Below are positions 8,031 to 16,381 of a DNA stretch of 42,988 nucleotides, one piece after another. Numbering within the stretch: position 1 is the first letter of the stretch; every line of letters begins with the position of its first letter. Source of the stretch: Gammaproteobacteria bacterium (GTDB lineage: Bacteria > Pseudomonadota > Gammaproteobacteria > Pseudomonadales > Azotimanducaceae); contig SYFY01000046.1 in the NCBI GenBank assembly GCA_005799745.1, positions 1 to 42,988 of the forward strand. The letters run 5' to 3'. The notes under the pieces were generated by a model. The model saw only the letters and a list, made by a program, of their open reading frames with translations, ran no database searches and had not been told where the DNA came from. The translations under genes were made by a program, and so were the position numbers.

Positions 8031-8432
8031 TTAACGTCCCTCCCGGATGCGTTCTGGGCGCATCGTCAGCAGGACAAAGGCTTCAGGAGCTTGTTTCCAT
8101 CCATCGAGTTCGGCGCGTTTGGCGGGGTCATTCAAATCCCAATAACGTGGCGCGAGGGTGTCGGCGAGTTCAATACCGCCCTGCGAGTGGATTTCAAACT
8201 GCCCATCAAACGCGACCCATCCCTCGGTCTCTCCTACCGTGTTGGTGATCAACAGTGAGGCGAAGGGATCACGACGCAGGCGCCCGATCTTCTTTGAGCG
8301 CTTGGCTGCAAAACAGCGAAGTAGTTCGCCATCCCAGTCAAACCAGACTGGCACACCCATCGGCAATCCCGATGAACGTTGTGTGATGAGGATTCCGATT
8401 CGGGTTGTGCCCAAGAGTTGATCACGTGTCAT
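8031..8432 (-). CDS. PPOX-class split-barrel flavin/F420-binding protein
   Basis: A 133-residue protein of the pyridoxamine 5'-phosphate oxidase-like fold. It shows the family order: an N-terminal helix, strand RIGILITQR with GLPMGVPVWFDWDGELLRCFAAKRSKKIGRL, then DPFASLLITN and GWVAFDGQFEI. ATG at 8432 has GGAG nine bases upstream and follows the Rieske stop by 4 bp; the longer frame upstream is the shadow of the Rieske C-terminus. It probably acts in the same pathway as the Rieske enzyme and Ddn-like protein. Whether it binds FMN, F420 or haem cannot be told. Confidence 0.8.
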   Translation of the reverse strand: MTRDQLLGTTRIGILITQRSSGLPMGVPVWFDWDGELLRCFAAKRSKKIGRLRRDPFASLLITNTVGETEGWVAFDGQFEIHSQGGIELADTLAPRYWDLNDPAKRAELDGWKQAPEAFVLLTMRPERIREGR

Positions 8433-8436
8433 GGCA

Positions 8437-9609
8437 TCAGGCTCCTTTTTTCGAAAAGTTCTCGTTCGTTCGATTGCTACCAAGCTGCCGCGACAGATAG
8501 CGATAAAAACACAGCAGATTGCGCTCCTTCTCACTGAGGAGTCCCGGCTCGGCGAATCGAGAACGCACGTTTTTCTGCAGATTCACCATAGCTCGGGCGT
8601 CCTGGGCATTGACCGCGTTCACCGCATCGGCGTTGGCGAGCCGTTCCTTTTCATGGATCTCAAAGTGAGCGTGCAGATCGGGTGGGACCAGATTGCCGCC
8701 AATGACGCGGGTTAGCGATGCATCCAACGGCAGGAAGGTCAGCCAGATGCTGCTCATCTGTGAACAGGACACCGCGCAGTTAGGGAAAAAACCGAACTGG
8801 GGCGCAGAGGTTCGGTCTTCGCCTTCTGGCATTCGATCGGCATATGCACGCAGAGACGAAAAACTGCCGTCATAGACCGTGTCGAGGCGGAAGAGTGTCC
8901 AATCCGCCGCAGATGCCTGAAAGCGCGCAGATCGTGAGGGCATGAAGGTGTCGATGGTGCCGGGATGAAGACCGGTGACGTGATAACCCTCGAGTGCGGT
9001 TTCCATGGCGAGCTTCCAGTTGCCCGGCCACACCTCATCGACCCAAGGACTCACCTTCCAGGTACTGATGTCGTAGTTCTGCCAATACGCTTCGGCACCT
9101 GCAACCGAATCGACCAGCGGTGAAGGTGAAGTGCTGAGGGAAACAAAGATGAAGCCGAGCCAGGTATCGAGGTTAAATTCAGGGAGCCTTACCGGCTCAC
9201 CCTCATGGTCACAAACATCTTCCATATGCGGCGCTCCCCGTAGCCGCCCATCGAGTTCATACGTCCAGAGGTGATACGGGCAGGTGAAGCGGGTCGAGTG
9301 TCCCTTCCCTTCCGCGACCGTGAAATAACGGTGTCGGCACACCGAAGACAGCGCGCGTAGTTTTTTATCCATACCACGAACCACGACGATGGGTTCACCC
9401 GCGATCTCGATCGTGAACCAATCTCCCGGTTTTTCCACTTGCTCCAGGCGTCCGACACAGATCCAGCCCGTTCGAAAGATGGACTCCATCTCTGCATCGA
9501 AAAGCGCCGGGTCGTTGTACATGGACATCGGTAGCGCCCGCGCTTTGCCGATATCCAGAGAGGCGATTTCTGCGAGGCGTTTGGTGTGGGTTTGGACGGA
9601 TTGATTCAC
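8437..9609 (-). CDS. Rieske non-haem iron oxygenase, catalytic (alpha) subunit
   Basis: A 390-residue oxygenase. The Rieske [2Fe-2S] ligands are C91, H93, C110 and H113 (CRHR and CPYHLW). The catalytic domain has E207, H210 and H215 in LEGYHVTGLH, the mononuclear iron site; the bridging acid is Glu as in carnitine oxygenase-type enzymes (CntA has LECYH), not the Asp of naphthalene dioxygenase. It lacks a neighbouring reductase or beta subunit, so it probably forms a homotrimer and borrows electron transfer partners. It is the first gene of a four-gene minus-strand operon with a candidate sigma-70 promoter and palindrome just upstream. The substrate is unknown; an N-methylated or aromatic compound is possible. 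Confidence 0.92.
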   Translation of the reverse strand: MNQSVQTHTKRLAEIASLDIGKARALPMSMYNDPALFDAEMESIFRTGWICVGRLEQVEKPGDWFTIEIAGEPIVVVRGMDKKLRALSSVCRHRYFTVAEGKGHSTRFTCPYHLWTYELDGRLRGAPHMEDVCDHEGEPVRLPEFNLDTWLGFIFVSLSTSPSPLVDSVAGAEAYWQNYDISTWKVSPWVDEVWPGNWKLAMETALEGYHVTGLHPGTIDTFMPSRSARFQASAADWTLFRLDTVYDGSFSSLRAYADRMPEGEDRTSAPQFGFFPNCAVSCSQMSSIWLTFLPLDASLTRVIGGNLVPPDLHAHFEIHEKERLANADAVNAVNAQDARAMVNLQKNVRSRFAEPGLLSEKERNLLCFYRYLSRQLGSNRTNENFSKKGA

Positions 9610-9613
9610 CGGA

Positions 9614-9652
9614 ATCTCCGAATCAGGCGCGTGTCACGCCGACGTCGGAGAT
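9614..9652. promoter_or_regulatory. Inverted repeat, candidate operator of the Rieske operon
   Basis: ATCTCCGA at 9614-9621 and TCGGAGAT at 9645-9652 form a perfect 8-bp inverted repeat, and the right arm overlaps a 10-bp palindrome CCGACGTCGG at 9639-9648. The site lies between the candidate -10 and the start codon, where a bound TetR dimer would block transcription. The link to the TetR gene at 6977-7576 is inference. Confidence 0.45.
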
Positions 9653-9678
9653 ATTAGTTAATCAACTTATTATTTCAA
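9651..9678 (-). promoter_or_regulatory. Candidate sigma-70 promoter of the Rieske operon
   Basis: On the minus strand TTGAAA (9678-9673) is followed after 16 bp by TAATAT (9656-9651), in an AT-rich patch within otherwise GC-rich sequence and about 40 bp upstream of the Rieske ATG. The -10 match is four of six. Confidence 0.5.
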
Positions 9679-9724
9679 CGACCTAAAATTTTACCGGGGC
9701 CATCGGCCACAACGAGTTACAGGG

Positions 9725-10807
9725 TTATTTCAGAGAGGCCCAGAGCGGATAAACGGGATCGTCCGGAAAGCGTCCACCTGAGGGCAACATCGACAACATG
9801 CCCGCATCACTTCGGTCGGAGGCCGGTTGATCCATGGACCAGTCCATGACGAATTGCCGGTGGCTGCATTTCCAGATCCCATTGCGTCGTTCGAACCGAT
9901 CAAGATACCGACCACCTACCAGCGCATCGCTACCGCCTGTAGGAGTTGGTGTAGTCGTAAACGCGATGACATAACTCTCCGCCACCGCTGTTTCTCCCTG
10001 CACCTCAACCCACTCGTTCGCGATGGAGTGGTACACGCGGAAAAGTCCGGCGGTGGCAGCAAAGAGTGCTTCAGGATATCCAGATATGCTGCCGTTGAAA
10101 AAGCCAACATCCACGGTCGCATCGTCATGCCATACCGATTTGAGCAGCGCTGCATCACGACGATCAGCGGCTCGCGCCTGCGCCATGATCAGCTCGTGAA
10201 TGGCGAGCTTCGACAACGCAACATCCACCTGAGTCAGCAATTGATCGGTGTTGTGCATCGAAAGGTCTCCGGAGGAAGAGGGTGCAGGTTGTTTGAAGAA
10301 TTCGACGGATGGGTCCGCATCAACGTGGCCTCCCATCGGTCCAAACGCTGAGGAGAATCCAGGCAACGTCGAACCGGTTCCCTCCCAGTTCACGTTCCAC
10401 TCCATAAGGTATTGGCGATGCGTCATCCGCCATCCTGCGTGATGGCGTTTGAACTGATCGAGATACCTTCCGCCGATCAACGTCTGCACGGGCGGCGCAC
10501 CATCATCATCCGTGACCGTGTAGGCGAGCACATAACTCTCGGAGACGGCTTCATCACCACGCACCTTGATCCACATGTTACTGGTGCGATGCAGGGTAAT
10601 CGGACCTCCGCGCATAAGGCCTGTCACAGTTGCCGAGAATTCTCGTGGCTTACCGGTGAAGAATCCGTAGGCCACATGACCTGATTCATCCCAGACCTGA
10701 TCGAGCAACGCGGTGTCGGTGCGATCGATACCACGGCTGTGCGTAGCGAGTAATTGACGGATCGCGACTTGATCCACCAGTACCCGCATCGGCGTGACGT
10801 TGTCCAA
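9725..10807 (-). CDS. Tandem SnoaL/NTF2-like protein (two domains)
   Basis: A 360-residue protein with two copies of the SnoaL_4/NTF2-like cone fold. Domain 1 (about 8-150) has AIRQLLATHSRGIDRTD, WDESGHVAYGFF and GGRYLDQFKRHHAGWRMTHRQYLMEWN. Domain 2 (about 195-345) has AIHELIMAQARAADRRD, WHDDATVDVGFF and GGRYLDRFERRNGIWKCSHRQFVMDWS. The repeats align clearly by eye. Single-domain relatives often serve as small subunits of ring-hydroxylating oxygenases or as hydratases/isomerases of lipid-like substrates. The start is TTG at 10807 because AGGAG lies seven bases upstream; ATG at 10789 is the alternative. It follows the SDR gene on the same strand after 108 bp and lies 115 bp before the Rieske operon. 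Confidence 0.85.
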   Translation of the reverse strand: MDNVTPMRVLVDQVAIRQLLATHSRGIDRTDTALLDQVWDESGHVAYGFFTGKPREFSATVTGLMRGGPITLHRTSNMWIKVRGDEAVSESYVLAYTVTDDDGAPPVQTLIGGRYLDQFKRHHAGWRMTHRQYLMEWNVNWEGTGSTLPGFSSAFGPMGGHVDADPSVEFFKQPAPSSSGDLSMHNTDQLLTQVDVALSKLAIHELIMAQARAADRRDAALLKSVWHDDATVDVGFFNGSISGYPEALFAATAGLFRVYHSIANEWVEVQGETAVAESYVIAFTTTPTPTGGSDALVGGRYLDRFERRNGIWKCSHRQFVMDWSMDQPASDRSDAGMLSMLPSGGRFPDDPVYPLWASLK

Positions 10808-10915
10808 CTTGTATCTCCTGTCTGATGCAGTCTATCGCCTCTGCACCGAAGTTGCCGGGTCGTAAGGCTGATTACATTTCCTGATCAAGACGCGGCAATC
10901 ACCCACTGCGGCCGC

Positions 10916-11896
10916 TCAAAACGATACAGCGCGCGGATCAAACGACTTCCATAAGTCGATGGATGCTTCCCACAATCGTTGGCCTTCCTCGGGGTCGTAG
11001 ACTTTTTCATCCATAGGTTTCTCTGCAAACATATGGAGGTACACATTAGAGCGACCTTCAAAATCCGGGCTTCCGGCGAGATAGACCACCGGTTCTGCTG
11101 CTTTTGGCGGTGACTTGAAGATCAACGTGAACACACCACGCAAGATCGCGCGTAACAGCGGCGGCGCTTCTTTGATGATGTTGGAGTTTACCGGTCCTGG
11201 GCAGATCAAATTGCTCGTCAAGGTCGATCCTCGTGCCTTGAGGCGACGGTCGAGTTCCGTTGCCATGGTGTTCATCAGCAGCTTGAAGTAGCTGTAGTTG
11301 CTGATGGCCTTGCTGACGCCGTACTCCTCGTAGCGTCCAAACTCGTTCCAGTCCACCGCCGACGCACCACGATGACTGTCCGAGGAAATGAAAATCAGGC
11401 GCGCCTTGGGTGACAGGCAACCTCGCTCTATCAAGAGACAGGCGAGGATCACATTGGCCAGGTAGTTCACCAGGAACATTTCATCTTGCCCGCTCGACGT
11501 ACGTCGCGACCTGGGCAGTGTTACCGCCGCGTTGAACACCACCACATCGAGCTTTGATCCGGATGCCGCGAGCGTATTCACCGTCACGTGTATCGACACC
11601 AGATCAGCGAGATCACAACGAACCATTTCAACGTGGGCATTCCCGGTCTTCTTGCGAATGGCTTCACCGGTCTGGGGGATGCCGCTCCGACACGCCAAAG
11701 TGACGCTGCCGCCCCGTCGTGCAACTTCTTCCGCGACTGCGTAACCAAGCCCGGAAGTAGCGCCGGTGATCAGCACCCGCTTGCCTTCAAAGCGGATATC
11801 CGGGGTGTAGCGGTGTTTAAGCGGTGCTGCTCGGAAGAGATCAAAAAATCCCGTGAGCGCAGCGCCCAAAGGGCTCGAAAATCGGCCATGTGACAT
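10916..11896 (-). CDS. Short-chain dehydrogenase/reductase
   Basis: A 326-residue Rossmann-fold NAD(P)-dependent oxidoreductase. The nucleotide-binding TGATSGLGY follows an N-terminal extension of about 40 residues; the catalytic Ser is in IFISSDSHRG and the Tyr-Lys pair in EYGVSKAISN. The extended N-terminus and the WNEFGRYEEYGVSK layout resemble retinol-dehydrogenase-like SDRs that oxidise hydrophobic alcohols. ATG at 11896 has AGGAAC upstream; the longer frame adds 14 residues without support. It probably forms a unit with the tandem SnoaL-like gene downstream. Confidence 0.9.
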   Translation of the reverse strand: MSHGRFSSPLGAALTGFFDLFRAAPLKHRYTPDIRFEGKRVLITGATSGLGYAVAEEVARRGGSVTLACRSGIPQTGEAIRKKTGNAHVEMVRCDLADLVSIHVTVNTLAASGSKLDVVVFNAAVTLPRSRRTSSGQDEMFLVNYLANVILACLLIERGCLSPKARLIFISSDSHRGASAVDWNEFGRYEEYGVSKAISNYSYFKLLMNTMATELDRRLKARGSTLTSNLICPGPVNSNIIKEAPPLLRAILRGVFTLIFKSPPKAAEPVVYLAGSPDFEGRSNVYLHMFAEKPMDEKVYDPEEGQRLWEASIDLWKSFDPRAVSF

Positions 11897-12280
11897 GAAG
11901 AGGTTCCTGATCGAATGATCTACGCAGGAACAATCCAATCCTTCCCGTTACAAAGCAAGCCCAGGGATCGACGTAACAACGAAACGACTCCGAACTCGTC
12001 AACCACATCGGTGATTGCGTTGCAGCGACGCCACCTGGAACAAACAAGACAGCCAACACGAACAACTGAAGCGAATCGTGTTGTTGGATCGAACTCCACC
12101 CGCTTGGCGGGAATCGCGCCAAGAGCTTGACCATGACCATGACCATGACCGTGACCGTGATTATGGCCATAACCCCCGTCCTGACCTTCCGACTCCTTTC
12201 CTCTTGGAAAACACTGCTCGTTGACACTCTCTTCAACGCGGGGGTAGTCTCGATTGCACCATCTTGCTCGGGGGAGAGAG
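11897..12280. other. Intergenic region with no supported gene
   Basis: A 384-bp divergent gap between the SDR (minus) and the exported protein (plus). Overlapping frames exist on both strands, but their products are low-complexity (His-Gly or Asp-His runs) because of a hexamer repeat at 12128-12157, and none has a convincing ribosome site or family pattern. Promoters for both flanking genes must lie here. Confidence 0.5.
12128..12157. repeat. Hexanucleotide tandem repeat (TGACCR)5
   Basis: Three copies of TGACCA followed by two of TGACCG, fading into TGATTA and TGGCCATAA. It is a short microsatellite in a non-coding gap. The length could vary between strains. Confidence 0.8.
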
Positions 12281-12970
12281 GTGCAGAAGGAAGTTCTCAT
12301 CAGAAGGACAACCACAACAGTCTTCATCTACGCAGTGTTTTGCATGCCAATCACACACGCGGCAAGCGACTGTGCGTCCGTTGATGAGCCTTCTGAGCGT
12401 CTCGCGTGTTATGACCGTGAATTCCCGCGCAATCCTCCCTCCACGAAGGATTCGGCCACGAAGGATTCGGCCGCCAAAGAAACGGACGCCACCAGCGAAT
12501 CGGTGACCGCTGAAACACAATCAATCCAACGCGCACCTCAAGAAACCGTCGACACTGACGGAAACAAGCGCGTTGTCCGGGAATCAAGCGGAGGTGTGGA
12601 CACGGGTGGCCACACGAATACGGAAGGGAACCTCCAACCCTCTGCAACCACCAGCACATCAGACAAGCCAGCAAACACAAATCCAAACAACACCGCGGAT
12701 GAGTCTGTCGGTAAAAAACGCGGTTTCGCTGCGCTCTTTTCGAGGCGTGAGCCGGTGCTGGCCGAGTCCACCATCGTGGCACTTCGACGCCGTGAATCGC
12801 AGAACCTTATCTTCCTATTGGCCAACGATCAGATCTGGCTGCAAGACGCGCCTCGCGCGACCGACCCCTTTCGCCAGGGGGACCGGATTACCATCCGCAG
12901 CGGCAAAATCGGCGGATATTTCATGACATCAGAAAACGGGACATCCACCCGGGTTCGACGCATCAAGTGA
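12281..12970 (+). CDS. Exported hypothetical protein with low-complexity linker
   Basis: I do not recognise the full family. The protein (229 aa from GTG at 12281, with GGGGGAG just upstream) has a signal peptide ending near THA, then DCASVDEPSERLACYDREF, a common motif of small periplasmic proteins with a disulfide-forming Cys pair. Residues about 55-150 form a hydrophilic Thr/Ser/Asn/Lys linker that includes a 15-bp exact tandem duplication (12442-12471, giving TKDSATKDSA). The last 70 residues form a compact beta-rich domain (TIVALRRRESQNLIFLLANDQIW to GGYFMTSENG). The layout suggests a periplasmic or membrane-attached protein. It is 135 bp upstream of the TonB receptor, on the same strand. 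Confidence 0.75.
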   Translation: MQKEVLIRRTTTTVFIYAVFCMPITHAASDCASVDEPSERLACYDREFPRNPPSTKDSATKDSAAKETDATSESVTAETQSIQRAPQETVDTDGNKRVVRESSGGVDTGGHTNTEGNLQPSATTSTSDKPANTNPNNTADESVGKKRGFAALFSRREPVLAESTIVALRRRESQNLIFLLANDQIWLQDAPRATDPFRQGDRITIRSGKIGGYFMTSENGTSTRVRRIK

Positions 12971-13105
12971 GATTCAACTTTTAACCTTCAAATTTTGATA
13001 TTCAGCTTTTGAAATTCGGAGGGGCGGCAACGCTTCAAAGATGACAGAGCGCCGGTAAAGCCGTACGGCCCGAGGAGGATAGAAAACAGATCACGGGAGA
13101 GAAAA
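12971..13105 (+). promoter_or_regulatory. Leader region of the TonB receptor gene
   Basis: The first 50 bp are strongly AT-rich (12975-13018) with an imperfect TTCAAA/TTTTGAA symmetry and probably contain the receptor promoter. The remaining 85 bp are GC-rich and would be an untranslated leader. I see no recognisable riboswitch core such as a cobalamin or TPP box. The ribosome site GGGAG is six bases before the TTG start at 13106. Confidence 0.35.
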
Positions 13106-16087
13106 TTGAAAACATATCGTTACGCACTGGCGGGTGTGTGCTTATGCATGCTCTCGACAGCGGCAGTTGCGGCGGATGAGGCCGCTGCAAAGGAGCAGGC
13201 CATCGAAGAGGTGGTCGTCACCGGTTCTTATCTCAAACGCACGGCGCAGGACTCTCCTTCGCCCATCTCTGTGGTGACATCCGCGGACATCGAAGACATC
13301 GGTGCTGCAGACGTTGCTGAAATCGTGGCCACACTTCCGTGGCAGTCAGGCAGCCAAACGCGCGCAGCCACCTTCCAGGGCGAAGGCGCCGATGGGCGCA
13401 ACTCCATCAACCTTCGCAACCTCGGGCACGGCGCAACGTTGCCGCTGGTTAACGGCAAACGCCAGGTCCCATCCTGGTATGGCCCCTCTGGCGACGCGTC
13501 AGTCAACATCAACGGCCTGGTCCCCAACATCGCCATCGAGCGCATCGAAATCGTCAAAGATGGTTCTTCCGCGCTGTATGGCTCAGATGCCATCGCCGGC
13601 GTTGTGAACTTCCTGACGAAAAAAGAATTCGAAGGCATGGACGTCAACTACCAATACACGGTGGATGAAGAAACCGGCGAAGGTCGTGTCCATGAGATAG
13701 AAGGTATGTGGGGCATCCAGGGTGATCGCGGCGGCATCGTTGCCTCTGCATCGTTCATGGATCGCGGCGAGATCAATATTGCTGATCGATACGACCGGTT
13801 TGGTGGATCCAGCGCCTCTTCAACCGGACAACCAGGGCGTCTCGTGCCGCGAGGTGGACAGACCATACGGTGGGCCGCACACGGTCTAAACCCCGGTCAA
13901 CCGGTTGCTGGCAATCGTTATCCTCGTAATCCGCAGGGAACCCTTTTCGGGCAAGCAGATGTGGATTGTGAAAACTCTTCCGCGCTCGAGGAAGGTGGTC
14001 CCATCGGCGTCGTACTTGGCGGCAACGTCTGCGCTTACGACTTCGGCTCCTTCTTCGCGTTGCAAGGTTCCGAACAACTCACGAAATTCCATGTCACAGG
14101 TCACTACGACTTTACTGATTCGTTTGAGGCGTACTTCGAATTCGCGGCCAATGACTCGGAGTTCGATCGCCTGAACTCCCTGAACCCTAACGCGCCTTCA
14201 CTGCCCATCGCTGCCACGCATCCGGGTGCTATCGAAGACGCCTTCCGCCGGGGTATCGAGCCGATCTCAGTGAACAATCTCACGCGACTACTCGGTGGTA
14301 CGCGCTTTACGCCCAAAGAAGACCGCCCACTCGACACGTTTACGCAGAGCAACTACTCCGACCAACGTTTGGTGATCGGTGCATTGTGGGATCTGGAGCT
14401 TGCCGGTCGTGACTGGACCCTCGACGCATCAGTCACCAAATCCGAACACGACGCAGCCATCACCCAGGTGCAAGACACCCAGTCGGCACAGATGCTGCTT
14501 GCGATCAACGGTCGTGGTGGTCCGAACTGTAACCCGATCACCGGTACTCCCGGTGAGGGTAACCTGGCCTACGCGGCATCCGGTGGAAATTTTGCAGCAG
14601 GACGGTGCTACTACTTCAACCCGTTTGGTAACAGCGCCTTTGGTCGAACCGGTGGTGAACAAACCAACCTCGCGTTGGTCAACCCTGCCGAGCTCTATCA
14701 GTGGCTCGCAGGCCGGGCGAGCAACGACTCGGTTTATCGGGAAACCGTGATGGACGCCGTGATGAGCGGCGAACTCTTCGACATGTACAACGATCTGCCA
14801 GTCGGGCTTGCCGTCGGCTTCCAGCGACGCAAGGACACCGGCGGCATCGTCGTCGACACCTCGCTTAAAGCCAACAACCTGGACTTCGCATTCGGCGCTG
14901 ATGATTGGGATGGCAAACTGACGACGACGGCATATTTCGCAGAAATCGGCATCCCCTTACATGAAACTCTGGACGTTAACCTCGCCATTCGCTACGAGAA
15001 GTTTGCCGAGATCAAGGAAAACACAACCGATCCGAAGATCACCGTGTTGTGGCGTCCCCTGGATTCATTCTCCGTACGTGCTTCCGCGGGAACGTCATTC
15101 CGTGTTCCGTCGATGCAACAGCTGTTTGGTTCATTGACCACGGTTGCCAACCAGGTAGACGTGCTGGGTGACTCCGCGTTCAGGCCGTCCATCACGACAG
15201 GCAACGAAGATCTGAAGCCAGAATCCGTGGATACCTGGAACGTCGGCTTCACCTACGCACCTACTGACGGCTTCCTAGAGGGGTTCCAGGTCGATATCGA
15301 CTACTACAGCTACAAGTACAAGGACATCATCTCTCGCGAATCCTCTGCAGCAGTTTTGTTGGCCGACAACCAGGCGTTGCAAGCCGCAGTGAGAGGTGGG
15401 CAAACCTTGGTGCAGGCAGTGAATGCTGGAGTGGGTAATCGCCGTCAGGTCGTGCGCAACGCCGACGGTTTCCTGTTACGGATCCTCCCGGACTTCGTGA
15501 ATTCGGAAGAAGCCGATATCGACGGCATCGACATCAGCACGTCCTACCGCTTCGAAACCGACTACGGCATGTTCCGGGTGGGCGTTCAGGCAGCATGGGC
15601 GAAGACGTATGACATCACGGTTGGCAACCAGACGTTTGACGCGGTCGGTCAGTACAACGAGTTCACACCGGTTGCGCGGCCACTACCGGAATGGAAGCTC
15701 AATGGCTCCCTCAGCTGGAGCATGGATAACCATCGCGCCTTCATGCTGGTGCAGTACGTGGATTCCGTGGATTACGGCATCGACCTTGCAACCGATCCGC
15801 GTGGCGGCTCGGCCCGTTTCTGGCGCGAAACTGTGGCCTTGGTCCATGGTGCAGACACGGCAGCGAAGTTCTTTACTCGCAACATCAAGAGCATGACGAC
15901 GGTCGATCTGCAGTACTCCTACACGTTTGATGAGCTCGGTGTGCTCGGAACGTCGGAGATTTCCATCGGCGCGAAAAACGTGTTCAACGAAGAGCCGCCC
16001 TGGGTACCGGTTAACACCGCCTATGACGGCACGCTGCACGACATGCGTGGACGCGTGTGGTTCCTGCGTGTGGGTACCAGCCTTTGA
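13106..16087 (+). CDS. TonB-dependent outer-membrane receptor
   Basis: A 993-residue outer-membrane transporter. It has a signal peptide (MKTYRYALAG to AVAA), a TonB-box-like EEVVVTGSY, a plug domain (SPISVVTSADIEDIG, NLRNLGHGATLPLVNGKRQ, IERIEIVKDGSSALYGSDAIAGVVNF) and a long beta-barrel with alternating aromatic strands. The plug and TonB box follow the style of receptors for plant polymers, terpenoids or other organic substrates in marine and freshwater proteobacteria. No siderophore gene is nearby. The start is TTG with GGGAG six bases upstream. A strong hairpin follows the stop at 16111-16134. The neighbouring dienelactone hydrolase and oxygenase operons suggest uptake of an organic substrate, which is inference. 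Confidence 0.93.
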   Translation: MKTYRYALAGVCLCMLSTAAVAADEAAAKEQAIEEVVVTGSYLKRTAQDSPSPISVVTSADIEDIGAADVAEIVATLPWQSGSQTRAATFQGEGADGRNSINLRNLGHGATLPLVNGKRQVPSWYGPSGDASVNINGLVPNIAIERIEIVKDGSSALYGSDAIAGVVNFLTKKEFEGMDVNYQYTVDEETGEGRVHEIEGMWGIQGDRGGIVASASFMDRGEINIADRYDRFGGSSASSTGQPGRLVPRGGQTIRWAAHGLNPGQPVAGNRYPRNPQGTLFGQADVDCENSSALEEGGPIGVVLGGNVCAYDFGSFFALQGSEQLTKFHVTGHYDFTDSFEAYFEFAANDSEFDRLNSLNPNAPSLPIAATHPGAIEDAFRRGIEPISVNNLTRLLGGTRFTPKEDRPLDTFTQSNYSDQRLVIGALWDLELAGRDWTLDASVTKSEHDAAITQVQDTQSAQMLLAINGRGGPNCNPITGTPGEGNLAYAASGGNFAAGRCYYFNPFGNSAFGRTGGEQTNLALVNPAELYQWLAGRASNDSVYRETVMDAVMSGELFDMYNDLPVGLAVGFQRRKDTGGIVVDTSLKANNLDFAFGADDWDGKLTTTAYFAEIGIPLHETLDVNLAIRYEKFAEIKENTTDPKITVLWRPLDSFSVRASAGTSFRVPSMQQLFGSLTTVANQVDVLGDSAFRPSITTGNEDLKPESVDTWNVGFTYAPTDGFLEGFQVDIDYYSYKYKDIISRESSAAVLLADNQALQAAVRGGQTLVQAVNAGVGNRRQVVRNADGFLLRILPDFVNSEEADIDGIDISTSYRFETDYGMFRVGVQAAWAKTYDITVGNQTFDAVGQYNEFTPVARPLPEWKLNGSLSWSMDNHRAFMLVQYVDSVDYGIDLATDPRGGSARFWRETVALVHGADTAAKFFTRNIKSMTTVDLQYSYTFDELGVLGTSEISIGAKNVFNEEPPWVPVNTAYDGTLHDMRGRVWFLRVGTSL

Positions 16088-16110
16088 TCAAGGGCTGACG
16101 AGGAAGGTGA

Positions 16111-16134
16111 TGGGTGAGCGGTAACGCTCACCCA
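16111..16134 (+). terminator. Hairpin after the TonB receptor gene
   Basis: TGGGTGAGCG and CGCTCACCCA form a perfect 10-bp stem with a GTAA loop, 24 bp after the receptor stop codon. The following sequence (TTCTCG) is only weakly T-rich, so termination strength is uncertain. Confidence 0.65.
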
Positions 16135-16381
16135 TTCTCGACGACACGAAACTCCACGCTTCCCTCCGACTTCCCTCCCATGTATCGGTCAGAACACCAC
16201 GAGACCGCCTGCACACTTCACCCCTCTAAGCTTAACCACGTACACCTGAAGGGCGCTGAGCCATCGCGCTTTACGCTGAATCGGTGCCACAGTAACGTGA
16301 TACCTCGCCGCCCGAAGCCGTGCGGATCTCAACCACACGGTGTGTCAGCAGCGTTCACGTTACACACTCAGGTGCCAACCC
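16135..16381. other. Spacer between TonB receptor and dienelactone hydrolase
   Basis: About 250 bp with no gene supported by family pattern or ribosome site. It likely carries the promoter for the hydrolase gene; I see no clear -35/-10 pair. Confidence 0.4.

Noticed and set aside
11841..12327. Open frames with His-Gly or Asp-His runs in the SDR upstream gap
   Set aside because: The runs come from a hexamer DNA repeat; frames overlap on both strands, lack ribosome sites and show no family pattern.
12971..13105. Riboswitch before the TonB receptor
   Set aside because: No conserved cobalamin, TPP or other core could be recognised.
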